A stretch of DNA of 64,000 bases from Corallium rubrum (GCA_964035015.1 OZ035997.1:86279982-86343981); one strand, 5' to 3'. Positions 30,311 through 43,649 are shown, counted from the first letter of the stretch. Numbers and translations: made by a program. Notes: generated by a model from the letters alone, not told the origin.

Positions 30311-32690
30311 CTTTAAAATCACCGTTAGAGACCTTAACGGTGCTAGGACGACGACGGTGGTTAAAAAGCAACATAAATTTTATAATTAAAAAACGTCACG
30401 GTAACTGACGTCCCAGAACTGCTAAAATGATTGTAGTGTCAGTATTGAAGTCAATCTTAAGCAACAGTTCTCATCTTTTGCCCGCTGACGTTGTCCTGAA
30501 GACGTGAAAATGCTCTAAGTGGCGTTGTATAAAGAACAAGGACGGTGTTGATTCTCTTTGTTTCGAAACTAGAATACTTTTGTTTAAAAGACGTCGTCGT
30601 TGAAGTTCCCGTTGTACTTCGTAAGATCCCTATTGGCTGAAAACCGTGTTTTTAGAAATACAGAATAGTAATTCAATCGGAAGTCCAATTCTCGTTAAAA
30701 TTCGGTTTCGTTTTCAATGAGCGGAATATACGCCATTTCTAATGTCATATTACGTCATCCTGGTTGGAAAACAGGTTGAAAATCCAGGTTTGTGGATTGA
30801 TTCAATTGTCAAAGGTAAGACGTTCAGAAAGTGTAATTCACATTTGACTCTTCTGCTCCCTGTGACTGTATACCGCTGCCGGCGTATCCAAAACAATAAG
30901 GCAGTGGAATTACTTCATGGCGATTCGTTCAGTTTTATCCCCCGAAAATCTGGCAGCAATGACTGAACGTGCTTCCTTAAGCCTTCTCTCCTTTTCTCAC
31001 GTCGTTCTTCTTCTCTTAGCAGTGGGATGTATCGTTTCCAATACGTCATCGCCATTTGTTTTAATCGCCTGAACAGAAATGATGACAAGAGTTAGGGCAA
31101 TGTTACACGGGACAATTTTTACCTTAAAATTTAAACGACAAATATTGATGCACTTGTAAAAGGGCTATCAAGCGTTACGGGCTTATTTAATTTTAGGACC
31201 AATGTGCATGCATAAAGGTCAACTAAAACCTTCGAGGTAAAGCAAAAAAATCATCAGCAAAGCATTCTTAGGTCCTCTTCACTTGAAGAATGACCGCGTT
31301 TCTAGGAGAATGGTTACTCCATTGTCTTTGGCGTCATACCGGTAAAACCCACCAATCACTTTGTTGTTTGTTACTGGTATGACATCACAAGGTACTAGTA
31401 TCGGTCCTTATTTCGACGCGGTCGTCGTTCACACGACTTCAGCAAAAGGGGCAAAAACTCAAACTTGACTGGTTTCAATTATTTCTTCGGTTTTAGATTG
31501 AACTTTTCCGACTTTAACGGAAAATAGAATAACCTGGAAAACGTATAGTTGCTCTTTAATTGGCCATTTCCCAAAAGAGTTAGACTGGTGACGGGCATTG
31601 AACTCTAAGCAGACTGGAACGATAACTCGTTTGCACGTTTTGAAGCCAAAAATGGCGAACATGGGGGTCGCCATGCACGTCAACCCTAGTCCCTTTTACT
31701 GTACAACCGAGAGAAAATGAAGCTGAATTTGGTGAACTGGGTTGCAAAAACAGCTTGAAATCAAAGAAAAACTAAACTTGTTAACCACTTTTAGGCTTAA
31801 ATCAATATACCGTAAAGTAGGTGAACACACTGACATGACGAGTAAAAACAAGGAAAACAGTAAAAATATAAGCTCTCAAATGAAAGTCAACAATACGCAA
31901 CCAAAATTGCCATTGGTTTGGACAAATATAAAGAAAATACATACGAAACCCAGGTTTAAAATGAAGAGGTTGTTTATAAAAACAGTTGGGTTTTAAATTT
32001 CTCAATTTTCAGTAGGAAAAACCCCAACAAAATGCACTTTCCCGTGTGTTATTACAGCTCTGGAATTACTCTTCGTATCGAAAAATGTCAGATTTAGCAT
32101 TTCCACAATTGAAACTTGAGTTAAAGCTATAATTTAGTATTATCTTATTACTAATTCTTGGCAAGACAACCTTCAAACGTTTGAGATAACAAAGAAAAAT
32201 AAGAGAAACCTGCATTTTCCGTACGAGTTTCGGACTCGAATTTTGCTTTTGTTCGGCAGATATTTCGTCGTTCAATCCATTTTCGTGGGTAGAAATTGTT
32301 TAGGTACAAGGCCGATAAGCCCAATACATACTAGCTTCTTTGTTATCACCTATAAAAAACTTTAGGTCTATTTTGCAGCGAGTTTTTCAGTTTTCAGTTT
32401 TTCATTGTGCACTTCATAGGTTCTGTTGACGTGCAATGGCTACCCCCAGCGGCCGGAAGTTTGACTTCACCCAATCATAGGGCCTGTCTGATGGAGTTAG
32501 CGTTCCAGTTTATTTAGAGTTCAATGGTGACGGGTCAGGAACGCTAGGGTACTTCGGATCGTTGGAGGGACATATTTCATGCTTGGTAGCGTAAGTACAA
32601 TGAAACTATCTCTCTAAGTAATCCCAAGAACACCAGCGCTCAATGCTCTTTAAAAGTCTTCAACTCTTTTGGGAAATGACCAATAAAGAA
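30311..32690. other. intergenic, no gene recognised
   Basis: 30420-30560 resembles 49373-49530 ('tcttgaagacgtaaaaatg'-like words) and is part of a dispersed repeat. Short open frames exist but none has flanking splice signals or recognisable protein features. Confidence 0.4.
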
Positions 32691-33410
32691 GACGGATTAA
32701 CAGAAAAGAAGGTTTAATAAAGAGTACGCATGACAGAGAAGGTGATCAACAGAAAAACTGCTTAACAAAGCAGATGGCTTAATAGCAATGTGGGCTTAAT
32801 AGAGAAGATGCTTAATAGAGCAGAAGGCTTAATAGAGAGGAAGGCTTAATAAAGAGGGTGCTTGACAGAGAAGAATGCTTAACAGAGCAGAAGGCTTGAT
32901 AGAAAGGGAGGCTTAATAGAGAAGGTGCGCAACAGAGCAGAAGGCTTAATAGAAAGGGAGGCTTAATAGAGAAGGTACTTAACCATAGTCCCTAGAATTA
33001 TATTGTCTGGAGACGCGGCGAACATCAAAGCGGTTAACAATAAGCTACAATTTAGGTTGAGGGTGGCAAATAAGGTGCACAATCTTTTGTTTTACGTTCA
33101 TTAATATTTATAAAGCAACGATGCTATTGGTTGATTGCTTCATTATACCAAAAATACAACGTGTTCAGCAAGCGTTAAGGTGAAATAAGGTGCATAAACG
33201 TGAACAAAAACCTAGAACAAAGACTTTGGCCGCGTTTCCAGACAATTTATTTCTAGGGACTATGACTTAACAGAGCAGAAGGCTTAATAAAGAGGGTGCT
33301 CAATAAAGAGGTGCTTAACACAGCAGGTTTAATAGAGAGGTGGGCTGCATTAATAAAGACGGTACTTAACACAGCAGAAGGCTTAATAGCGAAGGTTCTT
33401 AAAATGCCTA
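32690..33410. repeat. degenerate tandem repeat, split by a MITE
   Basis: Irregular ~20-24-bp units of 'gcttaatagagaagg(t/a)g' and 'cttaacagagcagaagg'. The array is interrupted at 32985-33268 by a fold-back element with ends 'catagtccctagaat' and complement. Confidence 0.8.
32985..33268. mobile_element. fold-back MITE inside tandem array
   Basis: TIRs 'catagtccctagaattatat' / 'aatttatttctagggactat' with inner 'gtctggagacgcggcgaa' arms; a diverged relative of the 26846 family. Confidence 0.7.
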
Positions 33411-33414
33411 TAAA

Positions 33415-34262
33415 GCGAAAATTTCTGTCTCATTTGAAAAATAAACAACACTTCAAATGACAAAGTAACATCTTTTACAGTATTTAGTTTCCTTACTCTG
33501 TTGTTGAGATATTTCAGTTTGTTTGATATATAAATGTCACATGGTGTGACGTACACGTGCATATTGACTTATCAGAGAAAGTTATATATCTTTGCTATTA
33601 TCAAACCAAACCTGTCGTTTATGTTTTTGGTGTGCGGCAGATATTTTATGCAATAATGCTGGATTTATTGGAAACACGATTTCTTCGCTTACGTAAATTT
33701 TGAAGGTAAAACATTTTTCAATAATAACACTTTTCTTGACTAAGAGAGTTCTCCTTTTAACAAGTAAAATCATCTGGTGTTAGTCGCAGTAATATACTAG
33801 GTCTGCATGGTTCCAAAACGAACTGTGCATGCAGTCACAAAGGAGTTAATAGACCAGTGGGTGGCTACAACTACCAGAATGCTTTGCTACTATTCTAGGG
33901 TTTGGGCTAAAAGGGATGACTCAAAGCGACCCGTCCAGTCCTTTCGCTGCTTTTCCAAACTGTCATCAAATATGTTTTTCTAAAAAGCCAGGGGGTAAAC
34001 CAGATTTCTGATTAGGGTTAGAGTTTATGTTGTGGTTAGGGTATCGAAAAAATTGCTAAAATCTTGAGACTCACTGAAACTTGCCGACAAATTTGAAAAA
34101 AACGAAAACAATTTTGACGACATATTTTGGAAAAAGCCGCGAAAGGACAGGACCGGGTCCTTTGAGTCTTCCTTTTTAGTCGAAACCCTAGAATACTGGC
34201 AAAGCATTCTGGTAGTTTTAGTCACCCAACGCCATCTCACGTCATCGTGCAAATGGTCTATT
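33415..34262. other. repeat fragment and unassigned intergenic DNA
   Basis: 33415-33560 is one arm of the 16985-17830 fold-back family. 33780-34262 has inverted phrases ('ggtagttttagtcaccca' against 'gtggctacaactaccagaat') around a unique centre. No gene is seen. Confidence 0.45.
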
Positions 34263-34263
34263 A

Positions 34264-36075
34264 AAACCAGGGCGTTTATATAGGGGGCGGAACAGGTGGG
34301 AAAATTGTCTGAGCATGCGCGAAAACCGTGATATAAACAAGCTTGCGGGGGACTGGGACGGCAATATGGCGGCTTTTAAGCTGTAAATAATCCGAAGAGT
34401 AATGGTAATTCTACTTCTTTTTAGATATTTTATTAAAAACGAAATACTGAATAAGAAACATACTATGTTCTACCATACAATGAAAAAGAGAAAAAAACAT
34501 AATAAATAGTTTTTGGTTATAATACACATAATATTAAAGCTCAGGGAAGTACGAGTTGGCAGTTGCTCGTGTTTTATAAACTCAATAATACAATTTATAA
34601 CTAGCTTGTGTCTGGCCTTTTTGGTGGTTATGTCAAAGGTTCAGTAGAAAATGAAAAGAACAATTCACAGCAAAAATAAGGAGTTATTGTCACATCTTCA
34701 TATCACTGCCAATTTAAATTACAACAGAGTCTATTACAACACATGAGTAACATTCCAACTTTTTTTAACATTAATAAGCAATAAGACTATATATAAACAT
34801 TTAAACATAGGTACATGTAGCAGAATATATGTAAATTAAATAAACTTGAATCCTTTCAGTATCTTCACTCAACGTTGTTGGTCAACCTTTGCTTGAACAC
34901 ACTTATTTAAATCTAGCAATTTCAAAATAAGCATGTATATAAATATATACAGCATATTAAGCACTTCACTCTTTTAACTTTTTCTTTAGCCATAAATATA
35001 GCTAATATAGTATCTAAAAAGAGAAAAAGAACACAAAGATTTGCATGATAACAATGCAATATTATTTTTGGTAGCAGTTATTCTGTTCAATATTCCAAAT
35101 CCAAAATGGCGGCTTCAAGTGACTCAAATTCAAAGCGTGAAATTCAAGTGTTTACGATTTTTTGAAGCTCAGAAACTGGTGCAGTGTTAACAATAAGGAT
35201 CAAAAGCATACTTTGAAAGACAAAAAAATTGGTGGCATAGGCGAAAATTTTAATTTATTGGCTTTCGTCGCTTTTTGTAGCTGTCAAAATTGTGTACCGA
35301 AAATGAGCAAACTTTAGAGTTCGCGTAGGCTTCGGAAATGCAGTTGATTCTTAAACAGACTGGTTTTAGTCATACTGCAAGAACCTGTAAGCAGTTGTAA
35401 AGTTTCATTTAGATGATTAACAAACAATATACGGTAATTCAAGCACATTTCCTAAGCAGACTGTTATCGCAATTTCCTATGGACAAGCGAAAGGGCACAA
35501 GATTCAGTTCGTTTTCGATTTTTCCGGACGTTGTCATTTATTTCAGTGGATGGAGCAAAGAACTATGGATAGTTTAAGAAAATAAAATTTGGGTGGCAAA
35601 GGGCTAAATTTTTAACTATGGCTCGTTCAAAAGCACTGATTTTAACTGTGTTTAGGATATTAAGCAACTAGGCGATAAATTTACACCGTCAAGTGGGCTT
35701 CAATATTAACAATTCACACAGTATTTTTAAAGATAAACATATGATCTAGATACTTCAACTCACCTTTTAGTAGTATTTTGCTGTTTAAACAGTTTGTCGA
35801 CACAAACAAAATGGACATCGAAACGAAAAACCCTGTTTGTTGCATATTCTCCTCGAACAATCCAAGGTTTCCATAACTCCGATCATAGGAATATATAGCT
35901 CACATGAAAGTCATCACAACCAGTTTTAAATCGCCGAGGTTTCTCTTCTTCAGCGTACCAAATATTTCAGTTAACAAAACATTCAAACCTGAACGAACCT
36001 CATTTCGAACAAAAATAAAGAAACAGAGCAAATGCGCCCGCGATTTTTGGTCAGTTACGACAATTTTCCCACCTG
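34264..36075. mobile_element. possible long-TIR element, degraded
   Basis: The left end 'cagggcgtttatatag' resembles the hAT-like terminus at 48294. 'acaggtgggaaaattgtc' at 34291 is inverted at 36058. The interior is AT-rich with no recognisable transposase. The right terminus is unclear because another TIR begins next to it. Confidence 0.4.
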
Positions 36076-37255
36076 TTAGGGGGCGGTGAAACGGCAACGG
36101 GCGCGCTGATCGATGTGTGAAGCAGAGGACTGGTAACAAGCCCCCTGTCACCATAGCGACGAACGCCAAGCCAGGGAAGGTCCAAAATATGGCGGGTAAA
36201 ATACGCTTAATGTGGAAGTCTCTTAGTTGAGTTTAGAAGAGGGCGTGATGAAATTGCCGAGCCATACGATATATCAGTGGATTCAGCTAATATATTCTCT
36301 GGTGTTACTCCCAAAAATTCGGAGTCGTTGCTGAAACATGAACAAATGTGTTGCTGAAAAATATGAACCGTACCGTTGCTTTCGCAAGAGAAATGACGCA
36401 AGAAGTCTTTGGAAATCTTTGTTTGTGCACGTTATCATTCGGCCATGTTCGATAGAAGACAACATCTTGCATTGAATTTTAGCTGGTAGGTCATCTTTCC
36501 AATTGAATATCAAGAAATAATCAACTCCAATTTGCATTTTCTCAATGAAACCTAACAAGAAGTCATCTTGGCTATCGACAGTTTATCACATAATGCGCTC
36601 GGCATGCGTCCCAGCAAGTCGTATTTTAATAAATTGATCGAAGAGTAAAATTTGTTTACAGCATACAGTTACTCTAATCTAATGCTTCAAAAACCCGATA
36701 AAGTTATTGATATAATTACTAAGAATCGTAACATGGCAAAACTATAAGTTTTGTTTACTTCTCTTGCAGCAATTGAGGAACTAAACAGGCAAGAGTTAAA
36801 CCATAAAAATACCTAACATCCGAACGCTATATCTCCAAATAATCAAATCCAATTTTTATGAAAACTTTAAGATATAACCACACTATTATAATCTTCAACA
36901 TACCTGAATTCCTAGGCGTGGACGACCTGTTAACGTGCTCAAATCGTGTAATGAAATTTTCCCTCAATAGAAGTCATCAAAAAATCGAGTCATTAGCCAT
37001 AATAACTCCTTTATAGTACAACTTTTTACGCCAAACAAATATTCATACATTAAACGAATAAGTACTTCGTCGGTACATTGCAAAAGGTTCCTCCGAAATT
37101 AAATAGTTAAAGAAAAAACAGCGAGAATATCACAGTGCCCAAAAATCCACGTTTGATCAACTTTTGCTCAGAAGCACGCTCGTGCCAGTCCTTTTGTGCA
37201 TCACACATCGATCAGCGCGATATGAGCGCGTTGCACCGCCCCGTATACAAGCGCA
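36076..37255. mobile_element. long-TIR element, hAT-like, with decayed minus-strand frames
   Basis: 'gggggcggtgaaacgg...gcgcgctgatcgatgtgtga' at the left pairs with the inverse at 37185-37245. Related ends occur at 48294-49314. The minus-strand frames at 36207-36558 (for example DYFLIFNWKDDLPAKIQCKM) are the longest inside it, but overlap out of frame and match nothing I know. Confidence 0.5.
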
Positions 37256-37326
37256 TTGATTAACACAATACGAACACGTACGCTCGCTTTCTGCATAAAG
37301 AATCCTTTATATACTGTAACACGCAC

Positions 37327-37481
37327 CTGTCGTTGTGTTCATCTGCTCTGTTCTCTTTATCCCAATACAACAATCGTTCTTCGATGACGTAATCCTTCCA
37401 GATTCGTACGTACTTCCTAACAAGGAAACGCCTGGAAAACTGCACCGCAATCTGATCCATTTCAACCAAATGGTGACGATA
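37327..37481 (-). CDS. CCDC191: CCDC191-like, exon 8 of 8 seen
   Basis: The acceptor tttatttcag and the donor gtgcgt flank 155 bases. They encode YRHHLVEMDQIAVQFSRRFL, then VRKYVRIWKDYVIEERLLYW and DKENRADEHNDR, continuing the Leu/Trp repeat of the previous exon. It ends two bases into a codon, so at least one more coding exon must lie to the left. I could not identify it between 37327 and about 30000. The repeats there (34264-37255) may separate or replace it. Confidence 0.75.
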
Positions 37482-37919
37482 CTGAAATAAAGAAAAACAA
37501 GTGTAAGAGAAAAACTTTAGAATGGATACTGCACTGGCAGAATTAAACGAGAACGACATCCATCGAGTTATATAGATAACTGTCCAGTGATATCCATCCC
37601 AGCCAATCAGAATACACTATATCACAAGAAGTATCGTATCTCATATGATAGAACTCAATAGATCGGCATTTTAATAAATGCAGCGTACGTCATTTCCCGC
37701 CATTTTCAGATTTTTGAATTCTATTAAAAATATACAAAAGCTAAGGCAATAAACAAAATTGAAAAAGAATTAAAAAAAAATTGAAAAGAAATTAATGGCA
37801 TACAGTGAAAATTATACGTATTCTCTATTTATTAAACAGAGTTTTTACTAAAATCTTATTTCTTCGCTGAGAGAGAGAGAGGAACAAAAGAAAGATTTAC
37901 GACAAAGTAACCCGTTTAA

Positions 37920-38225
37920 AGCCGGTTTTCCACTAGGCGACTTTTTCCGCGCGAAGCGACTTTTTCTTTTGTCTCATGCGCTCTGAGCTGGAACTAATCA
38001 GAAATCCATTGAATTCGAAGAAAAGAAAGTCGCTTCGCGCGAAAAAAATCGCCTAGTGGAAAACCGGCTTAAAGGCGGTTTTCCACTAGGCGACTTCTTT
38101 CGTGCAAAGCGACTTTTTCTTTTGTCTCATGAGCTCTGAGCTGGAACTAATCAGAAATCTATTGAATTCGAACAAAAGAAAGTCGCTTCGCGCGAAAAAA
38201 ATCGCCTAGTGGAAAACCGGCTTAA
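37920..38225. repeat. two tandem TTAA-flanked fold-back elements
   Basis: Two ~150-bp palindromic units in a row, each with ends 'gccggttttccactaggcga' / 'tcgcctagtggaaaaccggc' and arms 'cgcgcgaagcgactttttct'. TTAA occurs at the left border, the junction and the right border. This looks like adjacent insertion or duplication of a piggyBac-type MITE. Confidence 0.8.
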
Positions 38226-38415
38226 GAAAAGTAGCGTGCTGCGTAGGCAGTGTAGAAACAACAATCGAAATATAGTAAGGTTAGATATACTGCCGAAACA
38301 GAGAACGTAGGAGTGTAACGTTTCGAGCGAAGGCCCTTCGTCAGAGAGAAACGCTCGAAACGTTAGACTCCTACGTTCTCTGTTTCGGCAGTATATCTAA
38401 CCTTACTATATTTCA
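38226..38415. mobile_element. hammerhead-bearing repeat, second copy
   Basis: The same unit as 19497-19725 with a shorter centre. It abuts directly on the TTAA fold-back pair. The minus-strand core is TCGTCAG at 38338-38344, with TTTC (GAAA) at 38321-38324. Stem I here is TCT/ACA, with one mismatch. Confidence 0.7.
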
Positions 38416-38749
38416 ACCCGTTTAAGACCTGTTTAACCGGTTCTTGTTTTGTTTTCTGGTCTGATTTGGACTGGGTTCGAGATTGTAACCAAGCAACTGA
38501 CATGCATGCGCAATGGAAACCAGTCACGAATACAGCAGAGCCTTTTTTTTCTTCCCCTCTCTCAACGAAGAAATAAGTCGGAAAAGAAGGCTGAAGGCCA
38601 TACTCGCAGGGTACCGAGCGGGAGGTCTTCCAGTACGGCAAAATTATTCTGCCGGCGGCCTTTCAGTACAGACCGAACGACGTAGGACAGGATAATTTTG
38701 CCGCAAAGACCGACCAAGCAAGGTTAAAAGGTTTTTATTATATGGCCCA

Positions 38750-39440
38750 CGTTTTTTAGTTTTTTTTTGAATGTCGAGAGTATTGGCAGCAAAGATCAAA
38801 GTAACCAACTTCCAACGAAAACTGTAAACAGCAAAAATACTCCCAGTCACCGCAAACACTGTCGTATTTAATTTTTTAGCGGTAAATTCATTTTGACGAT
38901 ACTTGAAGATTATTTTAGCTTGACTTGCTTGCTTAATTTTCTGATTTTTCAGGATTTTTTTCATGACCGGTCTTAATTACATGGCTTTGTCACGTGAGCG
39001 AGATTAACGGGATTTTCTTGCGATCTGATTGGTTCTAGAGCGGTCTTCACAAACCGGTAAAGACCGCCTATTTCAAAAATTTAAAAAAAAACAAAATTAG
39101 AAAATTAAGCAAGTCAAGGTAAAATATTGTTAAAATATCGTAGAAACAAATTTACTGCTAAAAAAACATTAAATACGATAGTGTTTACGGTGTCTGAAAG
39201 TGTTTTTGTTGTTTGCAGTTTTCATTGAAAGTCGGTTACTTCGGTCATTGCTGCTTGTACTCTGAACATTTCATAACTGATGTTGCTAGGTCGGCTTAAA
39301 TACTGTACGTACCCTGCTCCTGACGTCAGAGTCCATCTTATTCACATATTAAACAAATTGAAATATCTTGCAAACGAAGAAAGACACGAAGAAGTTGAAA
39401 AAGATTCACGAGTTCTTTCAAATTAAACAAACTTAATTTT
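38750..39440. repeat. fold-back repeat in CCDC191 intron
   Basis: 38765-38960 and 38970-39250 are inverted relatives ('ccaacttccaacgaaaactg' against 'cagttttcattgaaagtcgg'), also related to 12560-12930. 39320-39440 is a single arm of the 16985 family. Confidence 0.6.
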
Positions 39441-39670
39441 TATTGCCAATACCCTTTAACCACGCTTGGTCAATCTTTACGGCAAAATTACACACCCCTT
39501 GGACCTCCAGGGCCATATATAATATAAACCTTATTAACCACCCGCTCGGTCAATAAATATTTAGTAAAACCCGCCCAGAACAAATCAAATGGCAGAATAT
39601 TCTCGTTAACACGGTTCAGGTGACAAAGCCATGCCATAGTATTTCTTACACAAAGTATTTCATCCGATAC

Positions 39671-39967
39671 CTTTTTCCACGACTGCAATCCACGACGGAG
39701 CAATATCCTTTCATACAAGCTAATAGCAAGATCGTTACGCAGTTGACATTCTGCTTTCGTGTGCGTTGACCACTGCCGAAAACAAACTCCAAGAAGTCGG
39801 TTCTTATAAAATCCCTCAGCATGGCGCATCGCCTCAGCTATGATCTCAACCAATTTCTTCCAAGGTATCAAGCCGTACTTTCTTACAAGGGTTCTTCGGT
39901 AATGATCGTCGGCCTTTCGGTTCAGCTCTTTGATCTCCTCTAATCGTTGCTGTTTGTCAAGTTCGCG
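39671..39967 (-). CDS. CCDC191: CCDC191-like, exon 7
   Basis: An acceptor cag before CGC GAA and the donor AAAAAG/gtatcg give 99 codons in phase 0. RELDKQQRLEEIKELNRKAD is a coiled coil. Then come repeats of a ~30-residue helical unit with a Leu-Leu-x3-Leu-x2-Trp pattern: LVRKYGLIPWKKLVE, LLGVCFRQWSTHTK and ILLRRGLQSWKK. The frame stays open past the donor, but that extension enters a dispersed repeat, and phase agreement with the next exon favours the donor at 39671. Confidence 0.82.
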
Positions 39968-39984
39968 CTGAAATGGCACAGAAA

Positions 39985-40750
39985 ACGTTGATGACGTACC
40001 GTTAATATATGTTAATTTAATGTTAAATTCATGTTAATTTAATGTTAATTAAATGTTGATTCAAAGTTAATTTGGGCTAATTTATGGTAACGTAATGTTA
40101 ATTCTCGTTAATCCATGTGGTGTAACACACGCTGGTCTCATGATATATATCAAATGGTTCTCTTAATAAGAAAACAATTAAAATAATTAAACGGATGATT
40201 TCTGAAACACAGCTTACTGAATTTAGTTCGCTACTAATCATAAGAGATATTATAAAATTTACATGCATCAGACCTCAGAAAAGTTAGTTAAGGTATAAAA
40301 AGGCATATAAAACGGCAAACTTGCCGAAGTTCCTATTTAACAATTAGATTATGAGCTCGAAATTTCTATGAGTGAATAATCATCTCATAGAAACTGAGAG
40401 TAAATAATCTAATTGTTTTAGTAGAAACTAACTCGTGTATACCTTAGTTCTTCCAAATTATTTAAAAAAACCAAGCATAACCATTGTTTCTGTGTGAAAA
40501 CCAAGGCAAACAAACCTTTCACTCCTCGTCGCCTCCATGTTGTTTTACTTCATGGGCGCGTGACTACTGGTACTCAATTTGCTACTCGCTATCTATCAGT
40601 CGGCGAATAGATATCGAGTAGAGTAGCCAATCAGATTACAGCATTTGTAATACCATACTAATAAGTTTCTACTAATGTAAAACGTGTTATGGTTTATAGC
40701 CCTATATGGTTTATATATACAAGCCCTCGTTGGATAGATTGAAAAAATTG
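39985..40750. other. CCDC191 intron, no gene seen
   Basis: 40010-40115 is a run of 'aatgttaatt'-like words. 40340-40425 is a hairpin ('acaattagattat' / 'ataatctaattgt'). The remainder is AT-rich. Confidence 0.5.
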
Positions 40751-40759
40751 CATATTCAC

Positions 40760-40861
40760 CTGTTTTGCTAACTTCGTCTCTTCTCGTTTCTGCTGTAAGC
40801 TAGCTTGTTTCTCAGCAAAAATCTCCATCTCCTTCCGTTCTTGTTCTTGTTTTAACTTCGC
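40760..40861 (-). CDS. CCDC191: CCDC191-like, exon 6
   Basis: 34 codons in phase 0, between tttcaag and gtgaat. Entirely charged coiled coil: AKLKQEQERKEMEIFAEKQA continuing to REETKLAKQ. Confidence 0.82.
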
Positions 40862-41250
40862 CTTGAAACAAATCCAAAATAATATAGTTACTCAATAAAA
40901 CACATAATTATAAACGATAAAAACATAAAAACGACAAAGTTAGCTTATTAGTCGACAACACGCGCGAGCAGATTAAAATTCTTAAACAATTTAAAACAGC
41001 TTCTTAAATTTGAACTGGAATATAACTGACGAAATGCTTTGATTCTATCGGCAAACCACAATATCGAGATTGAACTAATTTTTGTTTCTGTTTCTGCCTT
41101 TAAAAACGTTTGTTTTCCTACTTAATTTCGAGGCGTTATCGAACTAAAGGGGTGTTTATCTGGAGGAGGGCCAGCCATTTTGGTAGGGCTAGCACGCTTC
41201 ATCACCAGAAATTTTGGTCATTTGTGCCGCTGCTCTCTGTCGCCTAATAA

Positions 41251-41338
41251 TCCCGGAGCCCGGTGAGGGTGCTAATCTCGACACGCGTGGAGTACATTTT
41301 ACACGCGCGTAGAAAAAGCGAGGGAGACGAAATCTGGG

Positions 41339-41437
<99 letters not shown>

Positions 41438-42293
41438 TGGTACGGTGTCACCCGGTAAGAATAGTTGGACACTGGTGACTAGCGACGAAGAAAACTATAA
41501 ACTCTCAGACAAATAGTATTTTGCTTTCGTTTATTTAAACGAAACGAAATGGAGCACGAAGAAAAGGATACAAACAACCCGTTTAATATATCTTGAAGAG
41601 AAACCAGAGAACTTGAAGAAACCAAACGCCGTATGGTAAACAAAAACTCGATCTGAATTGCAGTGTCTGTAGTCACTCGACTGTGGTCAAATCATTTTAA
41701 AGTATTAAACGGTAGGATTCTTGTTGTTTTCAAGTTTTCGCTTAACCTAAACAATATACAGCTTCACGTTTTCGTGCTTTCCCTTTGCTCGTCCAAACCA
41801 TAAGTCAACTTATAAACTAAAGCTTAACTTAAAACACTACCTTTATAAGCTATACGTAGACGATACTCATGGGCTTTGGCGATTTTTTTTGGCTGTTTTC
41901 CAAATTTTCGACTGAAACGTTGTCTGTTTAATCTTCTTTCTGGAATCCGATTCTACTGAACTGTTTTTATCTCAGACTATTATAAATGTAATTTAAATGA
42001 GCTGTATGCATAGGGAAGCCAAACTCTTTTGAAACCTCCTAAAAACATATTTTGTACAACAAGAATTTAATAATGAAATCTAAGTTTTGCTTTGATATGT
42101 TAAATCAGTTTAGTCATCTTATCCATAAAATTATAAAATTTATCTTGATTTTATATCTGTTTGTTTTAATGTTTTTATATTGGCTGTATATCAGGAGTGC
42201 TTATTTTAATCAGGGTGGGTGGGTGGGTGGGGGTGTTTAAAAAAAGCATTTAATAAAAGCGGGCGAGGGATTGTTGCACCCATGTATTTCTAG
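41251..42293 (+). mobile_element. Helitron-like repeat, copy 2
   Basis: Starts TCCCGGAGCCCGG after an A, with a ~25-bp deletion of the GGCCGAAGGCC block, and ends 'catgtatttCTAG' before T. It contains a (TA)n tract at 41349-41433 in the position where copy 3 has (AAAC)n. A G-rich 'gggtgggtgggtgggtgggg' lies near the 3' end. Confidence 0.65.
41349..41433. repeat. (TA)n microsatellite
   Basis: TA tract with one short interruption near 41376, inside Helitron-like copy 2. Confidence 0.93.
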
Positions 42294-42397
42294 TATAATT
42301 ATGTATTCTAATGTGTTTGATTCTATTGTATGCTAGTGTATTTCATTATTCAGGTCATTGAGTTCTTTAGAATTCGCCTAAATCGTGCATGTATGTA

Positions 42398-42713
42398 CAG
42401 GGTGTATCAAAAAAAAGGCTACCCTTAGAAAATATAATTAACATTCCTTTCAAATAACCTATTGTATATTGACAGCCCTGTGGTCAGTTGAACCATTTTT
42501 AATCGAACTGATATGAATATAATTAACATTTTTATTTCAGTTATGCTCCTTCATACGTTTAGAAGTTATCGTAATTTCCCAGGTGTATACGACCATTTGT
42601 TTTTTACGCATCCGTGACTTCAGAGGTGTCCAGGGCTGTCAATATACAATAGGTTATTTGAAAAGAATGTTAATTATATTTTCTAAGGGTAGCCTTTTTT
42701 TTGATACACCCTG
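42398..42713. mobile_element. mariner-type MITE with TA duplication
   Basis: 316 bp, ends 'cagggtgtatcaaaaaaaag' and complement, TA on both sides (42396-42397 and 42714-42715). The arms extend about 90 bp through 'ggctacccttagaaaatata'. It lacks a transposase. Confidence 0.85.
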
Positions 42714-43649
42714 TATATGTAAACAACCTGTAAACGGCCATAAGAACTGTGAAATCAAGCAAGTTCAAACGCTCTTGGAAGTACTATGCTAGGGGCAAAT
42801 CAGGATCTTTATGTGCTCACGAAGTAGACTGACTCATGCCGAATGCATTGCGATCTGGAGACTTCGCATCGCCCGTAACGTTGTTGGTCAATTTGGCCAA
42901 CTTCTAGCACCGGTTTACAAAAATTACTATAGGTGGTGTGCAACCAATCCCTTGAGATTCGAAGGACAAATATATTTTCGCCATGTTGGATGATATTATA
43001 ATTGCAGATGATGAAAATCTTTTGAAAACGTCAACCAACATGGCGGCAATGACGTAAGATGCAGACCAGCAATGGCTAACGCTATGGATAGTGGCGCTTT
43101 TGGTGCAAAAATAAGACGAGCTAGGGAAGTACTTTGTCTTTGAGCTAAGAAAAAGTTTTTTAGTTAGAATTGTTGCTTAGTCCATGCTGTAGTTAGATGG
43201 ATCTGGAGAAAGAAGAAATATATCACCGTTTAAGCAAAATTTGAATTATTGTGTGCTTTCCCTATTATTTACTGTTGGAAATCTCCATTATTATGGTCGT
43301 TAATGCGCATGCGCGCCACCACCATCTTGTCCCAAATTTCTGGCAATGTTGCCGAGATCCAGCAAAGAGGGCCAGCCCTCCAAGGCAAGATCTCGCTAAT
43401 GACAACCCGAGATCTCCACTAAGAGCTGGGCTGGAAATTTCCCATGCAAACACACTCAAGACGACTGTCCCACTGAGGAGGGTTTAGAAAATCGAAGCTC
43501 AGTATACACGGTAAAGTTTGCACTTACCAATATTTTTTGGTCAACTTTTTATTTTACAAGTTGTGTTTGTTCATGTGTTCGTTATAAATTCAAATCGTGT
43601 TTCCGAAAACATGACTTCGGGCTTCGTGGGAACATAGTCAATCGAGATA

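Noticed and set aside
35771-35870. Possible last exon of the CCDC191-like gene (minus, donor-like gtgagt at 35764)
   Set aside because: All three frames are partly open but the acceptor is weak, phase does not fit the previous exon, and the residues do not resemble the family's Leu/Trp repeats.
36207-36558. Overlapping minus-strand frames that look protein-like
   Set aside because: They lie within a long-TIR element, overlap out of frame and match no family; kept only as part of that element.
39488-39670. Continuation of CCDC191 exon 7 past the donor
   Set aside because: The frame runs into a dispersed repeat ('accgagcgggtggttaataa'); using the donor at 39671 restores phase with the next exon.
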